DNA of 64,000 nt from positions 30,415,602 through 30,479,601 of the forward strand of contig JAHLJT010004567.1 of assembly GCA_031308135.1 (NCBI GenBank), given 5' to 3'. The notes under the pieces are model-generated. The model searched no databases. It saw only the letters and a program-made list of their open reading frames with translations, and had not been told where the DNA came from. This document shows, piece after piece, positions 45,721 to 57,399 of this stretch (the stretch's first letter is position 1; each line of letters starts with the position of its first letter). Source of the stretch: Acheta domesticus. Lineage: Eukaryota > Arthropoda > Insecta > Orthoptera > Gryllidae. A program made the translations under genes and the position numbers.

Positions 45721-46690
45721 GGCGGCGATGGAGGCTTTGGAGATGTTGGAGGCCGTGGAGATGCTGGGGACGTAGGAGGTGTAGGAGAGTAGGAGGAGGA
45801 GATGCTGTGGACGTATGAGGTGGAGTAGGAGGAGGAGATGCTGGTGACGTAGAATGCTGTGAAGACAGGGGAGGCCCTGGAGACTGAAGAGGTGCTGAAG
45901 GCAATAGAGGGGTTAGAAGCTTTGGAGATGTTGGAGGATGTAGAGATTCTGGGGGCGTGGGCGGAGGAGAGAGTGAAGACCCAGGAAGCAGAAGAAGCTT
46001 TGGAGGTGTTGAAGTATGTAGAGATAGTGGGGACGTAGGCGGAGTAGTGCGTGAAGGCAATGGAGACGGTAGAGACTCTGAAGGCAATGGAAGGTTAGAG
46101 GATTTGACGGTGATGACTTAGGAAGTAAAGAGGATAAAGGCGATGGAGGCACTGGACGCGATAGAGGTTGGTGAAGGAAGGCAATGGAGACATTAGAGAT
46201 TTTCGAGGTGACGAAGGATGTGAAGACGCTGGGAAAGGATACTCTGGAGGGGATGGTGGCAGTGGAGGCCCTGGAGGCTGAAGAGATACTGAAGGCAATG
46301 GAGGGGTAGAGGCTTTGACGGTGATGACTTAGGAGTTGGAGGGGGTGATGACATGGGAGGCGCTGGGGGCGGCAGCGGTGCTGAAAGCGATGCAGGGGTA
46401 AGAGTCTTTGAAGGTGTTGGAGGATGTAGATGGGCTGGGGACGTAGGAGTAGCTGGAGGAGGTGAAGACTCTGGAGGAGGAGGAAGAGGGAGTGGAGGCA
46501 ATAGATGTGTTGGGTGTGGTTTCGATGGGAACCTACGAGTAGGAATAGGCGGAGAAGGCACTGCAGGCAGAAATGTGGTAGAAGCGTTAGAGGTGTTGGA
46601 GGTTGTAGTGATGTTGGGAATGTAGAAGTAAGTGGCGTTGCTGATGGCACGGGAGACAATGAAGATTGTGCAGAAGCAATGCGAGGGAGG
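45721..46690 (+). repeat. Decayed minisatellite, G/A/T-rich
   Basis: About 1 kb of degenerate units around GGAGATGTTGGAGGATGTAG and CTGAAGGCAATGGAG. A phrase with ttgacggtgatgacttagga occurs at 46111-46130 and 46315-46334. Read on the minus strand, two overlapping frames of 199 and 248 codons show YILQHLQ-type repeats. They follow from the low frequency of stops in the repeat, and I do not call a gene. Confidence 0.7.
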
Positions 46691-48336
46691 TGGCGTCTTG
46701 GTCAGAAGAAGGGAATGAGCCAGATGGAGAGAAATCGAATATATGCGAAGTTACAAAAATAATACTGAGTTCGTGATTGGTCATTAGAACTACTGAGGTA
46801 AATCCCATCGCGTACGAAATCTTATGCAAATTCCGAGAAATAATAATGAGAACAGCGAATTCCAGGACAATGTTCTCGTAATAAATACTTCAAAGGTTAT
46901 GAGGGACAGGGTAAATAGAAATCTGTAATTGGGCATTCCTAACTGTAATGAAAATTCGTATTACCTGGATGGTACTATCAATTGTACTATTCTGATGTGA
47001 GAGAGGAAAAGTTTATTCTTGCTTTCATTCATTGGCTTATTGCAGTTTGCAGTAACATTCGCTTGAAGCCCATTGACTCCATTGTCCAACATTGGCAATT
47101 GTTCAATAGATTTGCGCGTGCGATTAACCTACTAGACTTTGCAATAAAACTGTCCGTGTTTCCATTCTAATTCTGCGAATTTGTCATAATTTGCATTTCC
47201 GACACATTTATTGCTCATAAACTTCCATTGTATCCGAATAATTCCAACTTCACTTGTATTGCTGACAACGATAGTGCCAGTAAACAACGCTCTTTCTGAA
47301 ACACGTATATGATAACTGGTGCCTTACTTAGCAGGATTTTCCGGGATAAATACTTAGAAAATTATTTCAAATTGGAGCGAGAAAAATGCCAATAATATAA
47401 AATATTTTCTCCGCTTTGATCAGAAAGAATACCTCATACATCGCTAGTACACTAGCTTATTGAAACTCTTGTCTAGTGATATTTTAGATGACTCCATGTG
47501 TTTTTGTGCACAACCGTATTATTCACAATATTCGCCTAAGCATTCATTTAGTGTGGTGTCAATTTATTGATCACTCAGATTACAATGTCTTTTGTTTATT
47601 TTCTTCCTCAAACAATTAAATGTGACGCATAATATACTAGTAAAAACCAACTTGCAAAGCGCTAACAAAAAATAATATACATAAGCCAGAAAAAAATAGA
47701 AATTGTAGGTGTAATGGCGTAATGAAACTGTAGAAAGAAATGTGTTATGCCTGTAATGTACGCGAGTCTTGAATTCTTATCTGTATTACTAATTTCTAAT
47801 GCTTACAGAAACGGAATTTTTTTTTAGCATCCAGCCTTATCAAACGTGTCTATGGTTTCATTAAGTACCCAGGAACTCAGAAGAAAATACAAAAATAATG
47901 AAACATTTTCCATTTTGACTGAAAATTGCAAATATTTGAGTTACTGCACCTATTCTCATTCTGCGCGTGCCGATTGAATTCCCATACTCACGTGACAAGC
48001 TTACGACACATCTGACGTAATGAAACAGCTAGGCTTCAAGAAAAATGCTGTCAGAAATTAAATATTTGATCATCACGTGTCGCGCTATAAAATAGCAACG
48101 TTTTTGTAGTTTTTGGTATATAAAGACCTGTAGCACTGTTATACACTATGTTATTGCAGTTTTTTAAATTTGTTGCGTCTTAGTCGTTAGTCCATTAATC
48201 GAAGCGACGTGTCTCTAAGCCCCTTCTCAAGCACTGAGCGTTTGGGGAGTAATCCTCCATTAGCATTCATTATACGTCTGGTCAGTCTCATTAGTCAGTT
48301 GTCAAGAGGACCGCCAGGTAACTTCGCGTACACCCT
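46691..48336. other. AT-rich non-coding stretch, about 1.6 kb
   Basis: Nothing recognised. Confidence 0.55.
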
Positions 48337-48486
48337 TCTCCGCTCATACACCAAGATAGGCGTTTTCTGTGGAAGAAATGCGCGTGAATGTCACAGGGAA
48401 TTGGTGGAAGCTGTTGGAAATAATGCTCCTCCGTACCGGACAGTTGCGAGATGGGTAGGAGAGTTTCTGCGAAGACATATAGCAAC
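48337..48486 (+). pseudogene. Mariner-like transposase N-terminal remnant
   Basis: The reading FCGRNARECHRELVEAVG, then NNAPPYRTVARWVGEFLRR (about 48363-48476), matches the paired-type helix-turn-helix DNA-binding region of mariner-like transposases of insects (typical order: N(A/E)..(H)RELVEA(L)G...PYRTV.RWV..F..G). The domain breaks off after about 50 residues, where a tRNA-like insertion begins at about 48508. No catalytic region is seen downstream. It is a different mariner from the one at 40.3 kb. Confidence 0.8.
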
Positions 48487-48507
48487 CAGTGAATCAGCAA
48501 TGCACGT

Positions 48508-48592
48508 AAGCGAGAATGTCCGGGAATCGAACCCGGACCTCCTTGGTGAAAGGCAAGTGACTTCTCTCTGTGCCACGAGTGCCGTTTATTCG
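48508..48592 (-). tRNA. tRNA-like sequence (SINE head or tRNA pseudogene)
   Basis: On the minus strand: gtggcacagagagaagtcact (box-A-like), cctttcaccaaggaggtccg and gggttcgattcccggac (a perfect T-arm: CCGGG/CCCGG with loop TTCGATT). The region before the T-arm has CTTTCAC, the anticodon loop of a tRNA-Glu(TTC), but the anticodon stem is poor and I find no acceptor stem. It is inserted in or beside the mariner remnant. Confidence 0.45.
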
Positions 48593-51389
48593 TTTTTGTT
48601 AAAACATTTAATTTATTGCAGCGTTCTAAGAGAGTATTGTATTTGTTGCTCTTGAGCCGTGCGAGTGCTCCTTTTTTTCTAGAACCATTTTGTGTACTTT
48701 TGTTCAGCAGCATTTTTGCTGCTGCAAACTCCAGGTCCTTTCGCTTTCCACACGCTGTCAGAGGAGTAATATCAAATGGGAGTATATTTCGTGCGTGATG
48801 AATTAAGGGAACGTATCAATGTAACACACCAAACTGGAATCCCCAGCCTACCGCATACCCCGCATCCGTGGCGTGGAAGCTCCCAAACGCAGGCTTTTGT
48901 GTCATTTCTTCTCGCGGCGCTCTTTGTCTCTCGCCGCAGGAAATTAACCATCACATGTGTCAGTCCCCTACGCGATGGAGATAGGACCGCAAAGCAAACC
49001 CCCACCTCCCTCCCTCCCTCCCTTCCGCGCCTGCGCCGGCTATCCCAATGTCAACGGAGCGCTGACTGGCGAGGAGATAAGGAATCCGTCACTTCGCTTT
49101 TATGGCGCTAACATCTGTTAAAGCTACACACGTCCTCTTCAACTCTAGTGATTACAGTGAAATATCGTCCGCACAACTGAAAGTTGTTCTACCGTGTGTA
49201 CGCAGGAACATGAAAATGTGGTTTCAAAACGGCTATTCAATATAGTACTTATGATGATGCATTCTAAGTTATTTCTTTTAAGTTAATGTTTCAATATGCG
49301 TATTTTATTTGTAGGACATGCGAATGGTTGCCATTTCCACTTCATCGTGAATCTTCAGTTCACTCTTATCTCTCAGTTTATTTACATTGTTGTGTTATCC
49401 GTCAAAACATTTAAGTGACTTAAAGTTCATTTATGAAAAACTTCATCAAATTCTTCATCAAATATTTTAACAAACAGGTGCGTGATATTTTATATCGCTG
49501 CCCGAAATGGACAGGTAAGGGATAAATATTTAGTGAGTGTTAATGAGTCTCCTTTGATTTCAAATGTTCATGTTTAATGTTAAAACAACAATAGAATCAT
49601 GAAATTTCGTTCAACTTTCTAGAAATATGAGTACAACAGTAACACATATTCAGTGGCCAGTAAACCGTTGTTTTTGTTGCGTAAATGTGAGCGCAATGCT
49701 CCCCGCCGACCATCCACGTCAGTAATTTATTATTGTAATATTTAATTTAACTCATCAGTGTTAATCTAAACAATAAAATATTCTCTTTGTTATTATTGCA
49801 ACATTTCCTTAGATATCGCGGAGACTCCCTCTTTCTGTATTTTTTATTTAAAAAATCAAAGTCAGGCTTTTCCTTGTCTCTGAAAAAATGTAGCACATCC
49901 TGGCACATAATAAATATTAGGAACACTAGCTTTGGTTTCGGAGTACATAAGACACCTAAACTGAGTTACCCTCAAAATCAAACGTATTACATATGGACTA
50001 CTCTGAAACGAAACAAATTGCATTATAATAGGCATTCTTACGTCACACTAAATGTTACATAGCGACCCAATTCACAGTAGGATTGCGTCAGGTGAGTCTT
50101 CAGACAACGGAAAAAAGCGAAGGAACGTATTGCGGGGATCTAGAAGAGTGGACCTAGGATCTAAAAGCTGTCAGTCACGTCCTGTTTACATATTATTCAT
50201 CACCCATTTCTCATCAATTTCACAGACGAAAAGGCGGTCATGTTTCAATCGTTTTGCGTCACATTCAAAGAAAACTGAAGTTATTTCCATCTCGCACGTT
50301 TCTGGTAAGTGTGTATGCGAGGTTATTTTTATGTATTTCATGATGCATTGAGTAAATATTTTCTAAAGTGAGATATAGCAATTCCAATCGATAAAAAATG
50401 AAAGAATTAATCGTGCTTTTGTTTTAAGACGAAAAATGGGGCACACACTAACCACAATGCGATGTATAAAATGAAGCTGATTTTATGTTACATTGTGTTA
50501 CAATTTAATAACAGTGACCACAACTGATGTTGAAAAGAAATATATTTAAATAATTTTGGAAAACATTAAAAATAATGAAACGACTTATATCATTCTTTTA
50601 TTTTTTAAATTTCCATTGTAATATTATGTATTGTTTTTAAAAGAATAAATATTATATGGAAAGATTATAATTAATAAATATACAATAAAGAAAAATATTA
50701 AAAAAACTGACAGTTTACACCAAGATCATGGATAAGTGCAGATGTTATTATCGTTCAACCGCGTCCTCCTGAGACGAGCCGATCAACGAAGGGTTAAGAA
50801 AATAGAAATTTGGAGACGATAAACGCATGTTCTTGTAAAAATGCAGATAACGCTTTCAGTATCGTTTACTTCTTTTAAACCTTGATATGCACGCATCAAC
50901 GGTTATGTTTACGAGGAATATTGAGTGATCATTGCTATAGGAGTATGCAAATCTCTATTAATAGTTTTCGATATTCTAATGTATCAAGAGACACATTTGA
51001 AGAATAGATGGGAAGGAGCTGACGCTCAAACCTTTCTTTCCTATTTCTGTTCAATGCCCAATACCTCTTTCCTACTCAATAAAACGTTATTTTAGTTACT
51101 TCAATTTATTGAACCCACTTGAACCAAACAACACCTTTCGGCTAATCTCGGCTATAAATGCATTTCTTTAACCATTTTCCTGAAATACTGTACTCGAGCC
51201 TTGAACTACACAACAAACGCCTACCTCGAATTTGTCTTACGTGTCATTCTATCAGTCTTCGGCATCTCTTTGAGAGCTTCATTACCAGCGCACATGGAAA
51301 ACACATTTCTCTTTGCCAGTGTTCCCCAGAGCCAGCCGAGCCGCTCATGTGCATTCCAGCTAGTGGTGTGCTGACTTACCGAGTGAGGC
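48593..51389. other. AT-rich non-coding stretch, about 2.8 kb
   Basis: A GC-richer patch at 48830-49090 has open frames up to 111 codons without domains. The remainder is AT-rich with nothing recognised. Confidence 0.5.
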
Positions 51390-51415
51390 CGCAGGGAGAC
51401 CGCGTTGGCGGACGG

Positions 51416-51450
<35 letters not shown>

Positions 51451-51720
51451 ACGGAGAGAACGGTGGCGTCCGCGGCGACGCGCGGGGCTGGCGGGCGGGA
51501 GGGCGGAGACTGCGGGCGTGTCGGGCGCCCCCACGCACACTTCGCTTCCGCAGGTGGGACGCGCGCGACAGCATCTGCACTCGCCGCCGCTAGCCGCCGC
51601 CGCCCCATCGCACGGCTTATTGATTCCCCGCGCGCACCAAACATCTGCCCGCCCGCCCGCCCGCCGCCCGCCAGGCACCCTACGCGCGCGGACCTGGAGC
51701 GGCGGCGACGCCACGCTGGT
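51390..51720. promoter_or_regulatory. CpG island with (GCGGGC)n
   Basis: Dense CpG with about 5.5 units of GCGGGC at 51417-51450 and (CCGC)n at 51648-51664. Overlapping Ala/Gly/Arg/Pro frames up to 203 codons are composition artefacts. Confidence 0.5.
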
Positions 51721-52290
51721 CATGGTGTTGGTGGAAATGATGCCGGCGGTGGCGACGCCTCGCTGGTGATGGCAACGGTAACAGTAGTCGTGGTGGTGGT
51801 TGTGGTGGTAATGGTGACGGTGGCGGAGACACCACGCTGGTCATGGTAATGGTAATGGTGGTTGTGGAGGTGGTGGTGGTGGTGGTAATGGTATCGGCGG
51901 TGGCGATGCCACGATATTGATGGTAATTGTAATGGTTTGGAGGGTAATGTGGGTAATGAGGGGGTAATGACGGTGGCGAGGCCTCGCTGGTGATGGCAAC
52001 GGTAACAGTAGTCGTGGTTCGCGGTGGCGACGCCACCCTACTCATGGTAGTTATAACGGTGGTAATGGTGATGATAATGGCGTCGGGTGATGCCATGCTG
52101 GTAAAGGTTATAGAGGTGGCGGAAAACCTAATGGGATATTAATGGTGTCGGCGATGACGACTCCACCTTGGGCATTGTAATGGTAAAAATGGTGGTGGTG
52201 GTGGTGGTGGTGGTAATGATCATGGTACTGTTGGTGGCGGAAGTGGTAAATGAAGGTGGTAATGGTGGATGTCGGCGAATGAGTTTTTAT
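51721..52290 (+). repeat. (GGT/AAT)-rich higher-order minisatellite
   Basis: Built of GGTAATGGT and GGTGGT triplets with a larger unit: gcctcgctggtgatggcaac and the following 18 bp (51757-51794) recurs exactly at 51981-52018, a 224-bp period. In between are repeats of ggtggcgacgcc / acgctggtcatgg phrases. It adjoins the CpG island directly. Confidence 0.85.
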
Positions 52291-52489
52291 TATTCCCGAG
52301 CGCGTCAAATACCGAGGCAATGATTAACGTAAGTGTAGTGCCTTCAATATTCCAAAATGACGGTGTTCGTCTTCCATTAGAAATTTGAGATCCGCAGCTG
52401 ACCTACAGCTAGACTTGCAGGGTTTCCTTCGTTGTGTCTCCATCAGCGGCCCACCATTCCAGTCGGGAAAATAGTAAGTTACCGACAGT

Positions 52490-52725
52490 TTTCGTGACAA
52501 GCGTGGTAGTGTAGGGCATGTCCATGTGTGTGTTTGTTAATAGGAAACGAGGCGACAAGGATGAAGAAGGAATGAACGCGTGCGGTGCGAGATCCTTTCT
52601 TAGCGTGCTACTTCGGCATTCACCTGCTATAGGTCGGAGAGGTAACGAAAAACTACCGTTGAGAGCAGCCGGTCCTCTAGAATTATTTTCCTAGCCAATA
52701 GTTGAATTCGACTGGAACGTACTCG
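52490..52725 (-). mobile_element. SINE-A copy, reverse, partial
   Basis: Minus-strand blocks: gaattcaactattggctagg, aattctagaggaccggctgctct, cggtagtttttcgttacc, acctatagcaggtgaatgcc and a cacacacatggacatgccctacac end. Head and 3' end are missing. Confidence 0.75.
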
Positions 52726-52894
52726 TGCTCGTTCTCAGGCTACGTAGCTCGTGTAAATCTGCCCGTCGAAACTCAAACCATGTGACCTCCCTGGTCTACG
52801 ATGCTGTTCTGGCAACAGTGTTGCGGCTGAGTCATTGCAGCGGGTGGCGGGGGAGGGGAGGGGGTGATGGTGGTGGTAGGAGAGATGAATGGTG

Positions 52895-53452
52895 GACTGG
52901 CTTAGAAGGCTCAGGGCATCATCTGATGTCATTTCAGTGCCTCTCACCGGGAGGTTCAAAGTTTCGAATCCCGACGGTGGTAGGATTTTTTACACCAGCT
53001 GAATACCTATGGCGAATTTAGTCAGCGTCTGGAAAAGATTTCTAGCGGCCGGATGCTCTAATCGATTGTTTTCTGTGGTTTCTCCGATCAATAAAAGGTA
53101 AATGTTGGAGAATACCCCAACGAACAGGTCACGGACCGCGCGATCTTTCTTTGCCCTTCCTTGTCCTATCCTCACCCTTTACTTACACCCACACACACAT
53201 ACATGTACTACACTATCACACATGTCAGAAGACGAGTCGGGAGCTTAGAGTTTGTCTCGGCCGGGACGGTACTTCACTCGTCGAAGATACCCAGTTAGGG
53301 AAAAACCTGCTAGCCGACGGTCTGCGCTGGATCTGGCCATTCAGTGGGGGAAGTTCACCGTCATCTCCCGCATTAAAACATACACTACACTTGCGAAATT
53401 TAATACCTTAGCAGTTACCTCAGTACCCCAAATCACTAATCAATCAATCAAT
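52895..53452 (+). mobile_element. SINE-A copy, near full length
   Basis: Head: agaaggctcagggcatcatctgatg, ctctcaccgggaggttcaaagtttcgaatcccgacgg. Body: tttctagcggccggatgctct, tttctccgatcaataaaagg, cacactatcacacatgtcag-like block. 3' end: accttagcagttacctcag and aatcaatcaatcaataaat. It separates the G/T-rich repeat before it from a similar one after it (53453-53640), so it may have inserted into one array. Confidence 0.85.
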
Positions 53453-53640
53453 AAATGGCGTTGGAGGACCTGGTAGTGGTGTTAATAGTAGTTGTAGAAA
53501 AGTTAGCTATGGCCACGGTGGAGGAGTTAGTGGTGGCTGTATTGATGATGGTTACAGCAACGACGACAACGAAAATGACGAGGCGGCAGCATTCCTGAGG
53601 AAGTATCAACGGCGGAGGCCGTGGCAGTGAGTGACCTGAT
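53453..53640 (+). repeat. Degenerate GGT/TGA-rich repeat
   Basis: gtggtgttaatagtagttg, gtggctgtattgatgatgg, caacgacgacaacg: similar in style to 51721-52290, and probably a severed or related array. Confidence 0.6.
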
Positions 53641-53812
53641 GTTCTCACATGAGACGTAGGAAAAGACGGTGCGATCGCAATGACTTCGTTTTAATTTTTA
53701 GAACCTGTGTCGTGATTATAATTTACCATCTCCTTTTAAGTAAGTAATTTAAATCATAAAATCTCGACAAATGTTATTCGTCACCAAAATAAAGAAATTT
53801 CAAACAAGTGAA

Positions 53813-54120
53813 CAAGAAAATGATTTATCTGCTTGGTGGTGGTGGATGACGTATCTGCTTGATAGTGGAAATTCTTATCAACTATCTTCATATTTTCGGG
53901 AGACGCCACGTTCTAGGCACAATTGACAACATTTCGGTTGCAACCATCCTCAGAGCGAAATGCCTGGAGCAATTTTGCCCTGAGAATTTTGCCCTGAGAA
54001 ATGTGGCAGCATGATAGCCACGTACGTTGTCATCTGTGCCCAGGACGCGGCTTCTCCTGGACAGCTAAGTAAACATTGACTCTGACCGCGGAAGCCTACG
54101 CTTTCAAGAAAATTATTTTA
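53813..54120. mobile_element. Fold-back Penelope-like element, second copy
   Basis: Inverted arms around ggcacaattgacaacatttcgg (53917-53938) and the block ending ...gttgtcatctgtgccc at about 54027-54042. Minus-strand core: CTGAGGA, a perfect GGTTGCAACC stem, GAAA (fits CUGANGA-stem-GAAA). The tail gactctgaccgcggaagcctac (54078-54099) matches the tail at 9661-9691 and fixes the family. Flanks caagaaaatgattta (53813-53827) and caagaaaattatttta (54105-54120) form an imperfect TSD. Confidence 0.65.
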
Positions 54121-57076
54121 CAAAGAAGAGAAAGAAACTGAAGGAAATTATACTTCTTTGAATCAGGCAGAAAGTAATATATCATGTTTATTATCACACA
54201 TGATTCCATAATATCTTAGAAATTTTTTTTTTTTTTTGGAAATAATTCTTTCGAAGTAGGTCCTTGGGTCTCTTCATAAATACAAGTACAAGGCAGTTTT
54301 CAGCAACTCGACTAGAGAATCCAACTGAAAAGTTTTTTTTCATTTTGAAAACTAGAGAGACATTACACCATTTTCTATTTAAGCTTGAAAGATAAATTAT
54401 AAAGGTCGATATCGATTTTCTTGTCCGCGACTAACTGAACATTTTATTTACCGAAGTTAATTTGGGATTGGTAGGTTCTTTTGACCAGAAAACTCAAGAA
54501 ATTATTGCAAAAAAATTGTGTTTTTCAGCGATACTGCATTTTTATTAAAATGAAATATAAAATTTATTAATTCAAGTTTTCAAGATTAGAACTCTTTACG
54601 TTTTAAAATAGTTTTATTTAGAATATTAATCATGGTAGTACTTGAGGAAAAATTACTAATTAAGGTAATATTTCATGAAACATTTTTCATTTACGATTGA
54701 ATTTATTACTGATTCAGTTTCAAACTAAACGTGGAACGAGCACTGAGTATTTCATCTAATACTTCAAGCGTGTTCTTGAATTTCTTTTAAATTTACTTTG
54801 CTTAAAGTAAGTTCCATTTACTGTTAAAAAAGTGTCTCAATGCTCTTCCTGTAGAAAATACTTATTTCACATTTTTGTAATCAGAAACAAATTTCATAAC
54901 GTGGTAATAGAAAAAATGTGCCTCTGCCAGGATATCTCTCAAAGGTATTTTGAAAAGGTAAGACTTTCGTATCTAGATTGCCTACTTCTACGCTAGATAT
55001 GAAATTAAATTAGGGAACGAGTATTTGATTGCAAGTTCTTGCGTCAAGTAATCACGTGCGCTGTTACCTGCGAGGGACTATACGCCAATTTGCATTCGCT
55101 GGTGAGCAATTACACGAAATGATGCTGCGTGATTGTGAAACGATGCAATGAGAAATAATTAATAATTGCGCCAAACCAGACAGCGTAAGTTTAACTTACC
55201 GAATGTTTAGATTCCAAATAGAAACGTAATGAAATGTTTCCTGCGAAGTCCAAAAGTGTTCGTTTGCAGTCGGGCCATGGAAGAATAGGCTGCACTGAAA
55301 AGATACAAAAGAATAGTTTTAAAATAATACACATAGTTATATATACGATATGAGTTTTCAATCATATTTGTTTTAATCAAGAAGATACAAAAGCATATGT
55401 CGGTAAATATTTTGAATATTTTCTTACAAACAAAGAAATAAATCAAGAGATAACAACAAATATTAGAAACAACTACGAAGGACATTATTAAGAAATATAT
55501 ACGAGACATGAACTAATAAAAATTTAATTTTCATCAAATCACGGGTTGAAATTTGTTTTACAAACCAAATTAAAAATAATGAGGTTGTACCTACTATTTA
55601 CTTTAAAGAGTAAATGAGACTTCTTTGGAAAATCACAATGCAGTGTTAAAAGTCTGTTTGTTGCAAAAATGTTCGTAACGCATAAACATTTTCTTTGATA
55701 AATATATTGTTAATGTAATGTATTTTCTTTGGTCACATATTACTCTGCACTAATAAACATGAAGTGGATTTTAAGATCAACCGCGAATTTTTTCATGCTT
55801 ATTTTGATTATTCGTTTTTTTTAGGTGTAATTACATTTGCAATCGGGTTGAAATGTGATAGCATTTAAATCAAGTGAAAAGATCTTTCTAATACACTTCC
55901 TTAAAGAAAGACGTCTTCGTCGAAGAAACTTTCCTCTTTTTCTTCCCCCCCCCGGCTGTGTAAACACTACGACGGGGACTTCAGATTAATGAAAACGCTT
56001 GCAAAGGAGCACAGCCGTAAGAAATTTTAACTAACTTGACCCTCAAAATTTTCTAAAAATAATATTTTCTCACCAAGTTAGTTGAAGTTCGAGAACTAGT
56101 TAAACGTAGAATGTTTGGGTGAAGAACCGTTTACGACAACAAGAAACCTACCGGAGCAGTTACAAGATCTTCACAACTTTACGGAATTCCCTTTTACCTC
56201 CAGAACCTGCTGGATTTCCACTCCGAATGAAAATCCGAGAGCTACTAACGGAATGTAATTAAGGTAATTGACCGAGGATGGAACCGCTGTAATCAATAAT
56301 CAAGAACACCTCTTCCATTCGCGACATTATTTCTGCAGCACAGCATTTAACAGTCATCGTTAATAAGATTTACATGAATTATGATCCAAACAACAAAAGA
56401 GTTAAATACTGGTATTTCTTGACTATCATTTGAATTGAAGCTTCTTTTGCGAAATAGAAAGGGTAACAATACATAAACATATAACTTATATTCAAAGCTC
56501 CCAGAAAATCTCATTTCTATAAAATATTTTCTAAAAAGGATATATAAGAAAGAAAACAATACAAAATTTAACTTCGCGAGCAAAGGCTATTTCTTAATCG
56601 AAAACTTGAAGTCTTGAAACAATGACAAATATTTCATTGAGAATATCCTGAAACTTATGTTCGAAGGTAACTTACGCATCTAATACAATATTTCATTAAA
56701 TCTTGAATTAAAAAAGAAATATATTTTTCTCTTCAGAGTGTTATGAATAATACTGCTTCAACATTTAAGATTAATTTATTGTCATAGATACAGTTCAATA
56801 CGATAAGTTCATATATGATTATGTTTATTCATTCTGTACAACTCATTAAATAAAACTGATAAAAACAACTTAAATACCATGAATACTTTCTCATGAAACA
56901 TTCAGTAATTAGGACAATTGATCAACAACGATTACTGAAAGTGTGCAGTAATGAATAATTCCTCTAAGAGAGATCTCAACCGTAAACAACCATGAATACC
57001 TTCCCAAAATGATTTCTAGTAGACGAATTTGCACCTCATTTCTTACTTATGGTATGCGCCCATAACCAGCCAAAAG
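54121..57076. other. AT-rich non-coding stretch, about 3 kb
   Basis: A T-run of about 16 at 54222-54238 and a 10-bp inverted repeat, aactaacttg / caagttagtt (56029-56038 and 56074-56083). No gene or repeat family recognised. Confidence 0.55.
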
Positions 57077-57127
57077 ACCAGTGTTGTCAAGGTCGATGCC
57101 ACGAGCGGGAGTCCGTGGCAGGAGTGC
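57077..57127 (+). repeat. Rep-E short repeat, near-identical to 14873-14923
   Basis: Identical over the first 44 bp to the copy at 14873, followed by one mismatch. It is followed at 57197 by another block that recurs reverse-complemented at 33606-33706, so these are probably two parts of one longer repeat. Confidence 0.85.
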
Positions 57128-57196
57128 CACGACGAAATCGCTCCTCCACGAAGTTCATTACCCCGCCACCAGAGACAACGCCATCACTATTGTAAA

Positions 57197-57296
57197 ATGG
57201 CGGGGTTAGTAATAGTTTCCTTTTCCAACGCTGGTTGCGCAGAGAAGCTCGTGGTATGCTACGGTGGCATGTCACGACGCGTGCCACTGCCACCAG
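57197..57296 (+). repeat. Rep-E repeat, plus copy
   Basis: Blocks atggcggggttagtaatag, gtttccttttccaacgct, gagaagctcgtggtatgct and gcgtgccactgccaccag match the minus strand of 33606-33706. accccgcca (57160-57168) and tggcggggt (57198-57206) form a short inverted repeat. Confidence 0.8.
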
Positions 57297-57399
57297 TAAA
57301 AGACTTTGACACCACTGCAATAAACCCACCTCCTTTACGAATTACTTCCATTCAAACTCAGAAAAACGCATCCTTCCAGAGGATCGTCCGAAGTGCTGC

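Noticed and set aside
56029..56083. Terminator-like hairpin with 10-bp stem
   Set aside because: A 35-nt loop, no U-run in the right place and no gene upstream; expected by chance in AT-rich DNA.
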